From NCBI GenBank assembly GCA_012934845.2, contig WNNJ02001188.1:62001-126000 (forward strand): a stretch of DNA of 64,000 nucleotides. Reading direction: 5' to 3'. The notes under the pieces were generated by a model that made no database searches, was not told where the DNA came from, and saw nothing but the letters and a program-made list of their open reading frames with translations. Position 1 is the first letter of the stretch, and every line of letters starts with the position of its first letter. This DNA comes from Pomphorhynchus laevis. Its lineage: Eukaryota; Acanthocephala; Palaeacanthocephala; Echinorhynchida; Pomphorhynchidae. Of the stretch, positions 22,941 to 33,340 are shown in pieces. The translations under genes and the position numbers were made by a program.

Positions 22941-22972
22941 CAAAAAATTTGCGCATAAATTCAAGAGAACCG
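22941..22972 (+). CDS. candidate 32-nt exon 4 of the J-domain gene
   Basis: The acceptor TTCGATTCCAG directly precedes it and GTAAAT follows. It keeps the frame left by exon 3 (G|CA) and adds A-K-N-L-R-I-N-S-R-E-P, ending in phase 0. No convincing exon 5 was identified. Support is splice signals and phase only. Confidence 0.4.
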
Positions 22973-23034
22973 GTAAATAAATAAAATATTTTCTTTAATA
23001 AAAAAACAAAATTAAAATTAAGAAACCCTGATCT

Positions 23035-25365
23035 TTATTATGTGGACGTCCTCTAGAAAAGAAGAGTTTGCCCAGGTTCCCCAGAGGCGTACCTGAGCTT
23101 TATCACTTAATGACAGATGTTAAGCCCGTTTCAGGGCCGTTCTAGCTTTCTTCAGTACACTTTTGAATTTAATCAAGTCGGATCGGGTTAAACATTTAAC
23201 CGTAATGATACAACCCAGGTATTTGACAAGATGTATAAAGGAGGGGAGTGGTTGATTGTTTAATATGAAAGAGATGGCTGAGATTGCTAGTCTCTTTAGT
23301 TTTCTCTTTGTCGCACTGACACCATTAAAAACAACCAGTTGCGAGTTAGAGGAATTGAGAATAAGATTGGATGTGGAAAACTAGTCTTTGAATCTTGAGA
23401 AGAAGCAGCTGATGTCCGAGACTACATTTATGCACTTGCGTCCAGAAAATAGAGCTGTGGTATCATCAGCATATACCACTATATGTTGATTACGTTTAAA
23501 TGTCTTAAAGAGTATAATAGAAACAGCAAGATATAAGATAGTAGAAAGTGAAAAACCGTGAGGCACATCTGTAATAGGGTAGAACTGACGCGCATCAGGG
23601 TCGTCTTCATAGTAGAACCGCTTGGTATACAGTAATATCTCCACCCTGTTAACAATTCCCGCAGACAACCCGAGTGAGCTGAGAGAGGAGATAACAAAGG
23701 GAATGGAAATGCGGTCAAATGCAGCTAAAAAATAAAGAAAACAGCCACAACGAGCTATGACTGTTGTCCTTACAGTACCAGTGCACATCACCAACTGCCG
23801 AATTGACCAAGCGATCTTTGACAAACCCGTGGAAACTTTGTAGGATTAAGTTACACCTTGAGGTGTAATATATATACTTCTTCACTGAATATACTGATGC
23901 GTATACCGTTCCTCCAGAGTGTTATCACTAAACAAGACTTGGTTGGACAAGAATAGTTTAATAGGAGGGATGATCTTAAGTGGTATTTAACTAAGGTTAA
24001 AAGACCTTGAAAAGAAGATGCTTTAGGTGGGATTATGAACGGATTAAAGTGTGAAGATATGTGCTTTGGAAGAAACCGAGTAATGTCCTAGGAAAACCGG
24101 ATCTAGTTTCCTGAAGCACTATAACATCTGCATTTTGACTACATAAAAGGGTAAGGGCAGAAGCACCTCCCAAATTTCACTGAATGACGTTGAGTGAAAA
24201 CGGTTTGGAATTACTTCCCATGCAAAGTTGGAACTAGAAGAAACAGCGAAGCCACTAGTTAGGCCGAGAGGGCGAATGTTGCTATTTCGGCCTAGGGCAC
24301 TAACAGCTGAACCACTGACCGCTCCTCGGACGGCAGGCGAGTTATCATCGCCTTGTTTAATACTCAAAGCTTTTCCGTGCTTATGACATTCAGGTGAGCT
24401 ATTTTTTTTATTTCGACTACTTTGTAGATTTCGTCTACGGAAAGAATTTTCGATTCAGAAAGACTGATAATGGTGTCCATTTTCTTACCGGTAGGTATCT
24501 GGTGCCGCTTCTGCTAAGTTTTAAATTTTGGGCATTTTTGACCATGCAGGATGATGTATATCACAGTTAACGCAACAGGCTACAGCACTGCATGGCATTG
24601 AATGTTTGTATTCCTTCGATGCGCAGTGCCCGCAACACTTATCATTGCGACATTAGGAGCTCCAGTGCTGCATGACAATTGTTGCAATGGGAGTAAGTCG
24701 AATTGTTGGATTCTATGTGCTGGATCTTCAGGTTATACCGTAAGAAGGGTTGACAGCCGGTTTTGAAAGGAGGAGGGCATTCTCCTCTGTTGTCGAACCA
24801 AATGCTATAGATAAGGGGGTGTCTACTTTACCCTTGATAAATATGAGGTTCGAGATATTGTACGTTTCCCCTGTACTGTAATGTCGGCCGCGTCTACCAC
24901 TGGTTTGATATTCGTGATTTTAATTGTTGCCCATATTGGCATATAGTTAACTGTGGTTTTATGAGCCAGATTGTCCTTAGCGAACTTTATGTATTCATTG
25001 GTGATGTCGGATGTCATGAATAAAATACGGTAATTGATACCGGCTAGACTTGTAAAGTTAAATATAACTGTTTTTTTATATATAGAGTACGAAGGTTCGC
25101 AAAGGTTCGTCAAAGTATTTGTTCCTTTAATGTGGAATAATATGTGTAACGGAGATGATGTGATCCAGCTTCTTTACTGGTGGAAGCTCGGCAAAAGTAT
25201 CACCTTGATTTTCCAAAATTAAAACTTCGATTTTAATCGAGTCGCTTGAATTGTTTTTAGACAAATTTGTAGCGAATTCCATTTACATGCATTTCAGTTT
25301 GATTTTCAAATCAATTGAACCACCGTAAACACGTTTACTGGACATTTTGAATTATTTTTCATAAA
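23035..25365 (-). mobile_element. LINE, family B, copy 1 (minus)
   Basis: On the complement, a first protein starts near ATG 25345 (M-S-S-K-R-V-Y-G-G-S). It continues with A-G-I-N-Y-R-I-L-F-M-T-S-D-I and A-A-D-I-T-V-Q-G-K-R (25113-24823), then zinc-knuckle-like cysteine clusters (about 24720-24540: C-R-N-D-K-C-C-G-H-C, C-V-N-C-D-I-H-H-P-A-W-S). A reverse transcriptase follows at 23824-23381. Most of the endonuclease region is missing. The copy ends near 23040 in a tail (GTGGACGTCCTCTAGAAAAG) shared with the family B copies at 29.2 and 37.5 kb. Broken by stops and shifts. Confidence 0.8.
23381..23824 (-). pseudogene. LINE family B reverse transcriptase (minus copy)
   Basis: 147 open codons with A-A-F-D-R-I-S-I-P-F (motif A region), V-E-I-L-L-Y-T-K-R-F-Y, a degraded motif B (V-P-H-G-F-S-L-S) and V-V-Y-A-D-D-T-T-A-L-F (motif C). 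It is almost identical to 36770-37174 on the other strand, where motif B reads V-P-Q-G-S-P-L-S-P. The upstream reading (L-A-A-F-D for S-A-A-F-D) shows this copy has diverged more from a working sequence. Confidence 0.85.
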
Positions 25366-25415
25366 TAAAGGTTTTAAACGCACAATCTCAACATGAATCC
25401 ATAAAATCCTCAATA

Positions 25416-25976
25416 ATGACGCCAGGTAACATTCAACATGATGTAGGCATGACTAGGTATGTACTTCTTAGAGGTGTTTCAAAAGCAAATGTGATTAACT
25501 CTCAAGACACTCCTTCACTTAATAGCATGGCATCTGCATATGACTCTCGTCAGGTACCTCGAAGAAGGGAAGATTTTCATAACCGTGAACAGTGTTTAAT
25601 TATTGCAAACGTAAAGGAATCTGTCGCTATAAATAGCCAGGCACGATTAGACGACGACTTGGGACATCTACAATCCATTCTTTCGGTGGTATTGTATGAA
25701 TGTCAAGACGAAGTTGTTAAGAGCATGAAGATAAAGGCCGCTTTTCGTCTCGGTAAGATAAGTAATGAGTTGAGACCCAGACTGCTCAAAGTAGTGTTCA
25801 ACTCCGCTGAAATTATTCACATAATCTTTAATGGCGCATATCGTTTGAAAGGGTCGAGTATACGTCTGCTACGCGATCTGAGCATAGCTGATCGATTACG
25901 TTTGAAAGAGGCTAAATCAGAGTTAGCATGTCGATTACAGTTGGGTGAAAAAAATTTGACAATACAAAATTTTTGA
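25416..25976 (+). CDS. LINE family A, ORF1 protein
   Basis: 186 codons from ATG 25416. The C-terminal half carries I-K-A-A-F-R-L-G-K-I, R-P-R-L-L-K-V-V-F, I-R-L-L-R-D-L-S-I-A-D-R and G-E-K-N-L-T-I-Q-N-F. This resembles the RNA-binding end of CR1/L2-type first proteins (arginine-rich, with a final G-E-x-x-L-x-I). No zinc knuckle is seen. The protein is expected to bind the element's RNA. It appears uninterrupted and ends TGA, overlapping the next frame by 4 bases, an arrangement suited to coupled translation. Confidence 0.8.
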   Translation: MTPGNIQHDVGMTRYVLLRGVSKANVINSQDTPSLNSMASAYDSRQVPRRREDFHNREQCLIIANVKESVAINSQARLDDDLGHLQSILSVVLYECQDEVVKSMKIKAAFRLGKISNELRPRLLKVVFNSAEIIHIIFNGAYRLKGSSIRLLRDLSIADRLRLKEAKSELACRLQLGEKNLTIQNF

Positions 25977-27058
25977 GTTGTGCGGAGGCGTCTACATATT
26001 CATTGGAAGGGACTGTCAGATGTGATCAATCCTGCAAGCCTTCTTACCACTTTGGCGCCCTCCGCCTAAGACGTGAAATATTCACTGTTTCACCTTGCCT
26101 CAATGTCGATCGGTGTATTCGTGAATTTCAAAAATCTCTTCGCGATTCTTCCTTCAAGTTGAGCACAAATAATGGTGGTTTAAAAATCATTTACTCGAAT
26201 ATTCGTAGTCTACTTTATAAGTTAGATGAAATAAAATGTATCTTTCAAGATATCGTACCAGATGTAGGTATTTTCTCAGAATCTTGGCTTAGTTCGTCAA
26301 TAGCAGACGTAGATATATTCATTGAGGGATACAGCATAAGTAGAAGTGATAGAACAGGGAAGATTGGAGGAGGTGTTATCGCGTATATCTCTAATAGGCT
26401 TCAATTCCGAGTAATTGAAACTCTTAGTGATGCTATTAACCGTAATGAAGCATTGTGTATTAGGCTATATTGTCAACACCGAATAACGGTATTGACTGTG
26501 TATCGTTCTCTAAGATCAAACACAGATAGCATAGCTGCTTTATTGGAGAGAAGTAGTTATTGTGATAGATTTGTTGTACTCGGTGATTTCAACATGCCAT
26601 CTGTCAATTGGGTTAATTACACTTCCAATGACTCGGATGTCGAGAGCTTGAAGCTACTTGGCTTAATAAACAGCTTGGCTCTTAAGCAACATGTCAGTCA
26701 GAGTACAAGATTTTCACAGGATTCACATTCACTTTTGGATTTATGCCTTACTGTACCATATGACATTCTTGATAGATTAAGCTATCTTGACCCAATAGGT
26801 CATTCAGATCATGTGGTCATTTCGATTGGTCTGAGCGATGTCTACTCTCATGGCGTAAATCCGACGTCGTCTGTAAACCCATTCAGAACTGACTTTGCTC
26901 TAGTAAATAAATATCTCGTTGGGGTAAAGTGGTTGGATGCTTTTGATGTTGGCGTCGAATATTCACGGCAGTTTTTCAGGGATACTCTGTACCACCTCCT
27001 TAATCGTTTCTCACCTCTTCAGAGTAAACACTGTTTGACATCGATCTCACCGCCTTGA
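25973..27058 (+). CDS. LINE family A, ORF2: APE endonuclease part
   Basis: The first 361 codons of ORF2. Endonuclease blocks: I-Y-S-N-I-R-S-L (about residue 70), F-S-E-S-W-L-S, Y-S-I-S-R-S-D-R-T-G-K-I-G-G-G-V, V-V-L-G-D-F-N-M-P-S-V-N-W, L-D-L-C-L-T and G-H-S-D-H-V-V (about 265). These include the catalytic Glu, the D-F-N Asp-Asn pair and the terminal S-D-H. It nicks target DNA for target-primed reverse transcription. The frame stops at TGA 27056-27058 but continues in the same register. Confidence 0.88.
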   Translation: MSCAEASTYSLEGTVRCDQSCKPSYHFGALRLRREIFTVSPCLNVDRCIREFQKSLRDSSFKLSTNNGGLKIIYSNIRSLLYKLDEIKCIFQDIVPDVGIFSESWLSSSIADVDIFIEGYSISRSDRTGKIGGGVIAYISNRLQFRVIETLSDAINRNEALCIRLYCQHRITVLTVYRSLRSNTDSIAALLERSSYCDRFVVLGDFNMPSVNWVNYTSNDSDVESLKLLGLINSLALKQHVSQSTRFSQDSHSLLDLCLTVPYDILDRLSYLDPIGHSDHVVISIGLSDVYSHGVNPTSSVNPFRTDFALVNKYLVGVKWLDAFDVGVEYSRQFFRDTLYHLLNRFSPLQSKHCLTSISPP

Positions 27059-27088
27059 TTTAATAGCGACATAAAACATGCTTTAAAG

Positions 27089-27660
27089 ATGAGACGTAAG
27101 GCCTTTAATGACTATCGTAAAGACAGAGCTAATTTCAGCACTTATAAGAAATGGCGAAACCTCGTTACGTCCATAAAGCGAACTGGTAGGCGATCTTTCG
27201 AAAAACAGCTAAGTATAAACTGTCACCGTGATCCCCGCTCTTTCTTTAGGTATGTGACTGCTAAGCATACGCTCTGTAAACCTATAAATTGCATACAACG
27301 TGACGATGGGAAATTCATAACTGATTCTTTGCAGATATCAAATATGTTTAGAAATCATTTCCATTCTTTGAATCTTGACCATAAGGATGTGACAATGGGT
27401 GATCCGTGTACATTTGAATCGCCCGGAGATGACACCATAGACCTCTTCTGATGTGATGATGTTTTCCAAGAGCTACGGAAACTTAAATGCAAAGCAGGTG
27501 CGGGTCCAGATGGCTTACCGCCCGTATATCTGCGCAACATCGCTGACATAATATGTCATCCGCTTTACAATATTTTCTCTGCGTCTGTTGATTTTGGCGT
27601 TGTTCCTTCTAATTGGCAGAATTCCATCATCTGTCCTATTTATAAAAAAGGGGATAGTTC
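27089..27660 (+). pseudogene. LINE family A, ORF2: linker and RT fingers
   Basis: Same register as the endonuclease. It reads A-F-N-D-Y-R-K-D-R, then P-R-S-F-F-R-Y-V, then after a TGA at 27449 K-C-K-A-G-A-G-P-D-G-L-P-P and W-Q-N-S-I-I-C-P-I-Y-K-K-G-D. These are RT domain 0-1 motifs of CR1/Jockey elements. A one-base shift near 27660 moves the rest (N-Y-R-P-I-S-L-T) into another frame. Confidence 0.8.
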
Positions 27661-27767
27661 GTACCATTGACAATTATAGGCCTATTAGTCTCACTTGCGT
27701 GTGTTGTCGTGTGCTAGAGAGATTGATTAAGCGATGAATAATAGAATTTCTAAATAGATTTCAAATT

Positions 27768-28847
27768 TTGAACCCAGCACAGCATGGTTTCCGAAAAGGT
27801 TATTTCACGACTACTAATCTTGTACATGCACGTGAAAATTGGTATCACTATTATGATCAAGGTATACCAGTTGATGTTATTTTCTTTGATTTCTCAAAAG
27901 CGTTCGACTCAGTTAATCACACGCGTCTTATTGAGAAGTTGGAGCACATTCATCTTGATAAGAGGATCATAAACTGGATTCGTGTATTCCTTTCCAACCG
28001 ACAAAGTGTCGTACGAGTAAGTGAGTCGCTGTCGAGTCCATTTCCAGTGTTGTTAGGTGTTCCACAGGGAAGTGTATCGGGTCCCATCTTATTCAGTCTT
28101 TATATCAACGATTTGATACCAAATATCAGTTCATTCAGTTTATTATATGCAGATGATCTTAAAGTTTGGCGACCTATTATTTCCGATCTTGACAAACAGC
28201 ATTTACAAAGCGACGTCGACGTTATATCCAATTGGTCTATACGAAATCACTTGAGGATCAATTCCGCTAAATGTACATGTATGCGTATATTACGAAGATC
28301 ATGTGATCGTCTTGGAGGTGAGTACCAGTTTGGTTCAATTAGTATCGAAAGAACCCACTCATATAAAGATTTGGGAGTTTGGGTTTGTGCTGACTTATCC
28401 ACTCGAAAGCATTCAGACTACGTGTGTTGCATCACAAAACGCTTAATAGGACATACTCGTCGAGCTCTGATAGGCATAGATCCGTTATGTTACCATACCT
28501 TAGCAAATGCGTTTTTCTTGAGCCATATCTTATACGCATCGCCAGCTTGTTATCCCGAAACTACTTATGAGCGTCGTGCATTGGAGAAAGTGTTCAGATC
28601 AACAACTAAATTAGTCTCAGGGCTGCATATTTTTGGCTACGCGAAACGCCTCCAGATATTAAATATGCCTTGTCTGCGATATATCCGTGACAAGCGAGAG
28701 AGATCTCTTGTTTGGAAAATTCTGTATACTAAAGATCATCCACTATCACATATACTGCAACTGAGATGTCAACCTTCTCTTCGCGGACACTCCCTGATGC
28801 TTAAAACACAAAAGTTCATGCATGCAGTTTCCTGCTTTGCCAAATGA
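27768..28847 (+). CDS. LINE family A, ORF2: reverse transcriptase and C-terminus
   Basis: 359 codons. Motifs in order: N-P-A-Q-H-G-F-R-K-G, V-I-F-F-D-F-S-K-A-F-D-S-V (motif A, catalytic Asp), G-V-P-Q-G-S-V-S-G-P-I-L-F (motif B), S-L-L-Y-A-D-D-L-K-V-W (motif C, YADD) and Y-K-D-L-G-V (motif D/E). A thumb region with Y-A-S-P-A-C-Y-P follows. After the TGA at 28845 the same frame goes on V-V-R-S-W-N-S-L, the usual C-terminal block of this LINE group, so the stop is internal. Confidence 0.9.
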   Translation: MNPAQHGFRKGYFTTTNLVHARENWYHYYDQGIPVDVIFFDFSKAFDSVNHTRLIEKLEHIHLDKRIINWIRVFLSNRQSVVRVSESLSSPFPVLLGVPQGSVSGPILFSLYINDLIPNISSFSLLYADDLKVWRPIISDLDKQHLQSDVDVISNWSIRNHLRINSAKCTCMRILRRSCDRLGGEYQFGSISIERTHSYKDLGVWVCADLSTRKHSDYVCCITKRLIGHTRRALIGIDPLCYHTLANAFFLSHILYASPACYPETTYERRALEKVFRSTTKLVSGLHIFGYAKRLQILNMPCLRYIRDKRERSLVWKILYTKDHPLSHILQLRCQPSLRGHSLMLKTQKFMHAVSCFAK

Positions 28848-29159
28848 GTCGTACGATCTTGGAATTCGCTTCAGAGTGCGACCGTTTTGTCGTCTACTGC
28901 TTCAAGTTTTTGCGCCCTACTGGATGATGACCCTTCCTTCTCAAGACAACGGTGGGATTTTCAGTAGTTCATCTGATGAGGGAGGGACAAAACGACTCTT
29001 TATTCTTTTTATTTTGTGAAGCAACTTGTAAAGAGCCTCGGCTCAATTTGTTGTCAATTAATAACAATAACAACCGATAATAATGAAAACAACGAAACTG
29101 CATCCAAAAACAGCGACTAAGTAGAACGCATATCAATATTCTTGTCACCGAGTTTTGTA

Positions 29160-30170
29160 CCATTTTCTACAACACTCACGACATCAGGTTCAGAGGAATC
29201 TGAGCCCTCGGCCACACCAGCGCGCTGCCTTCTGACTGAACCATTCAGAATCTCTCACCCCTAAGAGTCCAGTGAAGGCAGACTATGGTCGGTAATCTCG
29301 AGATTAGGAGCTTGGGATACCTTAGTATTTGCTCCGGGGAACGTCCTCTAGAGAAAAAGACTAATCCCGAGATAGCACAAGTACCTCAAAGGCGCAATCA
29401 TATGTGTTTAGTGTTTGGCGTTTATCAACTTGATGACGTCAAGGTCAAATAAACAACTGGATGCTGCCGATGCAAAAGTTTGGGCAGAATCCTTGTGAGA
29501 CAATTGGGTCTTGATGTGGCGGTTTTTATATTCCTTCAAATGTTGTCATTTCCCGGACCATGCCGGGTGCATTCTTCCACAGTTATGGTATACATGAGTG
29601 TTCAGGCATTTGTTATTTTGAGCAAAATTACTTTCCTGGCAAATGCCACATATTCGGAGAGGGTTCGGGCAGTTTGAATATCAGTGCCCCCAGTTGTGGC
29701 AGTTAGAGCAATCCATGTAAGTGAGATCTTCTCTGCCGATGTGGGTAAATTTTATGTTGCATACGATGAAGGAATTGCAACTAGATCTAGAGAGTAACTC
29801 ATTATTGTTTAAGGAGAGGAGCAAATGCTATGGGGAGAGGGGTTCCACTCTTCCCCTTAATGAACCTAGTGTTTGTTAAGTTAAATTGTGGCTCTAATTT
29901 TTTAAGTTGTCGCCGTCGATCTCCGGAGGGAGGTTAGAAAGTCTCACTGAGGTCATAATCGGCTTATAAATAATTTTGCATAATGAACTTAAATGCTGCT
30001 CAACATACTTATTATATTCCATCTCAAGATCTGCCGTTACAAAAGAGATTCGTATTTCAAATTCAAAAAATTTGAGCGAATTATAGAGGACTTGATTTTT
30101 ATATCTGTTAATAATGTTTTTTAGGAAAATAATAAATTTTAGAGCGATCGATTAGCTCTTTAAATTTTAA
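29160..30170 (-). mobile_element. LINE, family B, copy 2 (minus, internally deleted)
   Basis: The complement of 29410-29160 matches the 3' end of the plus family B copy (37440-37680), including GAGGACGTCCTC-like and CTGAACCAT segments. The complement of 29720-29550 encodes zinc-knuckle-type clusters (C-S-N-C-H-N-W-G-H, C-G-I-C-Q-E-S, H-P-A-W-S-G-K) of the first protein. The reverse transcriptase is missing, so this copy has lost its middle. Confidence 0.7.
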
Positions 30171-30189
30171 GTTGATCAAATTGGCGAGT

Positions 30190-30939
30190 TATCTCACCAT
30201 GGGGAGTTCCCATGAAAATAATCAACACTTAAAATCTTACTAACCTTAATGTTTTGAGATATATCACGAGAATTTACCGCGGTAATTATCGGAACATTAT
30301 TCTTAATAGTCGTTCTGTGCCAGTAGGAGTACCACAAGTGAGTGTGGTGTCTCCATTTCTATTCGCAATCTACGTTAAGGACTTCCGGTCTAGACTTTAT
30401 TCGAATGCTTTTTTAAATTCGCTGATGATATATCTATCATAGTAGTAAGTTCATCAAATTTCGCTAAATCTAATGCAGATGTTACTCTGGAGTTAAATAA
30501 CTTGACAAGCTGGACAGACAAAAATCAATTAATCTAAATAATGCAAAGTCAAAAATTATGCACATTAATCTAAAGAGTTTAAGTATCTAGTTGCTATATG
30601 ATCACGAACTAGAACGTGTTAAGGCGGATAACCTTTTCCTGCTTAGGCGGATATCAGCGATAGACGTTTCTTTTTATCAGCAGGAAGTGATATATTTCGC
30701 ATTAATTAGATTACTACTAGTGTACGCATATCCTGCCTTCTGTAAGGGAGAAAGAAGATATTCTGCTCTTGCTTAAAGGACAACTAGAAAATTCAAAAAT
30801 TCAAAAATATGCTGAACACATTTGTCGTAGAGAGTTATGTCCTCTAATAAACGTTCTTAATAAATTATTTAACACAATAGCTAAAAATAAGGAATTTGTC
30901 ACCCAATTATACGACTTAATAGTTTTAGTTGATCTAGCT
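30190..30939 (+). mobile_element. LINE fragment, family E, left part (interrupted by hAT)
   Basis: Encodes V-P-V-G-V-P-Q-V-S-V-V-S-P-F-L-F-A-I-Y-V (motif B). Just after comes F-A-D-D-I-S-I-I-V-V (motif C), N-N-L-T-S-W-T-D-K-N-Q-L and L-F-L-L-R-R-I-S-A-I-D-V with Y-A-Y-P-A-F-C (thumb). Frames shift several times. The piece ends at the left target duplication of the hAT, and the right piece resumes at 33199. Confidence 0.7.
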
Positions 30940-33198
30940 CAGGGTTCGTCAACGGGAGCCCTGTGGACCCCTGGTGGCCCCTGAAATGTTCAGGGGGCTA
31001 CAGACAATTTTGTCAGAGTTGGGGGCACAGAGTTTTCTGAAGGGCCACGGAGTTTTCGACGGGCGCAAACCTAGTCGAATTAGGTCCGCTGTGAAGTATG
31101 AATCAAACCGAATAGATGACAAAAATTAATGACATATTATATTTATACAACTATTGTTTTTATGCCTATAATTGTACTGATTCAAACACTTTTAGACGAA
31201 AATAACAAGAAATGGAATGCACAAAAATAAAATGTCGGCAATATTCTGTAAAATATTTGGAATTTGGATTCATTCCATCAACAGTCAATGCAACACATCA
31301 AATGTGCTTAATATGTCACGCCACTTTATCGAACGAAAGGCTACGCCCATCAAAACTAAAGAAACATTTACAGATGAAGCATCCGGAGGAGTCCACGAAG
31401 ACCATAGATTACTTCAAAGCAAAACGCGTTGCATTTTTATACCGCAGCACTCTATGTAAATTATTTTTATCAGCTCAACGTAAAACCGATACGGAGTTGA
31501 TTGTTTCTTAAGAAATAGCGGAAATAATGGGCAAGTCGGGATTGCCCCATATAATTGGAGGAAAGGTGATCGCTCCTGCGATTAATAAGGTGATTGCAGG
31601 AATGACTAATCTGGACCTCACTTTAATTCTCAAATCTATAGCGTTCAGTACTTCAACAATTTCTAGAAGAATTAATGAAATCAGCGGGGATATGGAAGCG
31701 CAGTTAGTTCAAAAACTTGTAACTAGACCATTTTCTCTCCAGCTTGATGAGTCAACATTCCAGAATAGTCAAGCTATGTTAATGGCGTATGTACGATTTT
31801 TGATAAAAATGACTGTTTGGAAGAATTTCTTTTTGCACGATCAATTACTACCGATTGTAAAGGCAAGACCCTATTCAAGATGGTGAGGAATTATTTGTCC
31901 GAAACTGATATCCCACTCTCGAATAGTCGCATGTTCAACTAATAGCGCTCCGGCAATGATTGGCGGCATAACGGTTTTATCGCCCATTTAAAACGCGCTG
32001 TACCGACGGTTATATAAGTATAAAAGGGTTTTATTAATAACTCCGGTTATATGTATACACTGCATTATTCATCGACATCATCTGGCAGCAAAAAAACTGA
32101 ACGAGCGATTACATGAGTCGATGAATACGGTAATACAAACGATCAACCACATAAAGTCGAATACAACATGGGAGTGTATTTTCAAGAAATTATGTAAAGA
32201 CACCGAAGAGTCATTCAATCAATTACTCTTTCATACCGAAGTCCGGTGGATTTCAACGGGGAATTGTTTACGCAGACTTGTCGAACTTTGGGATTCTATA
32301 ACATCATTCTTTGCACAGCACGAATTGGGAAGTGAATTGTGTAAAGCCAAAAAGGACATTTACTTTATGAGTGATATATTCGAAAAGATCAACATTTCTG
32401 TTGAGAAACTCTAAGGTAAATGTGCCGATCTCATATCGTCAAAGGAAACTATCGGCGCATTCATATCTAAACTCACTTTGCATAAGCAAAATTTGGCTCG
32501 AAAGATATTTGTCAATTTCCCCACGCTTGATATCGTATCAAATATAAAAACCGACGATGACATTCTCATTTACACATCATATTTGACAAATCTCATATTA
32601 CACATGAACAAAAGGTTTGCGGCCTTTTTAGCAATGGAAATGCCAGATTGGGTCGTGAATCCATATGACTGCATACAACATGAACAAACAATTGAAGTTC
32701 AGGACGAGGTGGTCAATCTTCAGAATGACGTGTTAATGCGAAACAAATTTTCTAAGCTTGGTCAATGCGCCTGGTTCTGCCACGATATTATGGAACATTA
32801 CCCCATTCTTCGATCGAAGCTACACATGTACATGCCCTCATTCCCAACTACTTATCTTGTTGAAGCCGGATTTTAGCAAGCTTTTGTCGCTGTGGACAAA
32901 ATATTGAAACCGCCTCAACATTGAGCGACATGGAGACCTACGCATGAACCTGTCAACAATTACTGCATATATGGCGAAACTTGCGTCAAAGCACCAATAT
33001 CAGGGATCGCATTGATTTGATATTATATGCTTTGGATAAATAGACATTTTTCTGTTAGTCTCTTAATTTGCATATTTGAATTTTATTTATAATTTGTATA
33101 AGTAAAAATATTTTTTTTGCAAAAACGAAATTTGAGGGGCCACAGCTATCTAGCTTTATGAAAAGGGGGCCACGGCGAAAAAAAGTCGACGAACCCTG
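30940..33198 (+). mobile_element. hAT DNA transposon (Buster/ZBED5-like), decayed
   Basis: A 2259-bp element with terminal inverted repeats CAGGGTTCGTCAAC at the left and CAGGGTTCGTCGAC at the right end (complement), 13 of 14 identical. It is flanked by ATCTAGCT (30932-30939) and ATCTAGAA (33199-33206), an 8-bp target duplication with 6 of 8 still matching and TA at its centre, as expected for the Buster family of hAT. Inside is a BED-finger transposase in one main frame with several breaks. It is inserted into the family E LINE. Confidence 0.9.
31212..32876 (+). pseudogene. hAT transposase with BED-type zinc finger, decayed
   Basis: One frame carries most of the protein: 31212-31508, 31527-31886, 32121-32411 and 32478-32873. 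The N-terminus has M-C-L-I-C-H-A-T-L-S with K-H-L-Q-M-K-H (Cx2C...Hx4H BED finger, DNA binding). The core has F-S-L-Q-L-D-E-S-T (first catalytic Asp), a shifted A-C-S-T-N-S-A-P-A-M-I-G where relatives have Asp-Gly in place of Asn-Ser, and H-C-I-I-H-R-H-H-L-A-A-K-K-L. The C-terminus has H-T-E-V-R-W-I-S-T-G-N-C-L-R-R-L. In-frame stops (TAA 31509, TGA near 31884, TAA near 32412) and a shift around 31900-32050 make it non-functional. It is closest in style to ZBED5/SCAND3-type transposases. Confidence 0.85.
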
Positions 33199-33340
33199 AT
33201 CTAGAACAACAGTGATTCCAAAAATAGTTAAGATTAGAAACGTTTTGTTTTTTCCTGTTTAGAGCCGTAGAATGGATAGAATTTAGAAAGGAAGGATATA
33301 ATTAGAAAGTATAATTTCCTCTTTTAACATGTTTTTGTTT
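33199..33340 (+). mobile_element. LINE fragment, family E, right part
   Basis: Resumes after the hAT with the second copy of the target site (ATCTAGAA). It continues with a short open stretch (V-I-P-K-I-V-K-I-R-N-V-L-F-F-P) and loses similarity to coding sequence by about 33340. Confidence 0.5.

Larger units (their letters stand above)
25400..29095 (+). mobile_element. LINE (CR1/Jockey-like), nearly full length, family A
   Basis: The best preserved LINE here. The first protein (25416-25976) overlaps the second frame by a few bases (25973). The second protein has an APE endonuclease, linker, reverse transcriptase and C-terminal domain to about 28980. It ends near a short AACAATAACAAC tract at about 29060-29080, typical of CR1-like tails. 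ORF2 is interrupted by four in-frame TGA codons (27056, 27449, 27735, 28845) and one frameshift near 27660, so the copy is dead but young. Its 5' edge abuts the start of the minus-strand family B LINE at about 25365. Confidence 0.9.
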
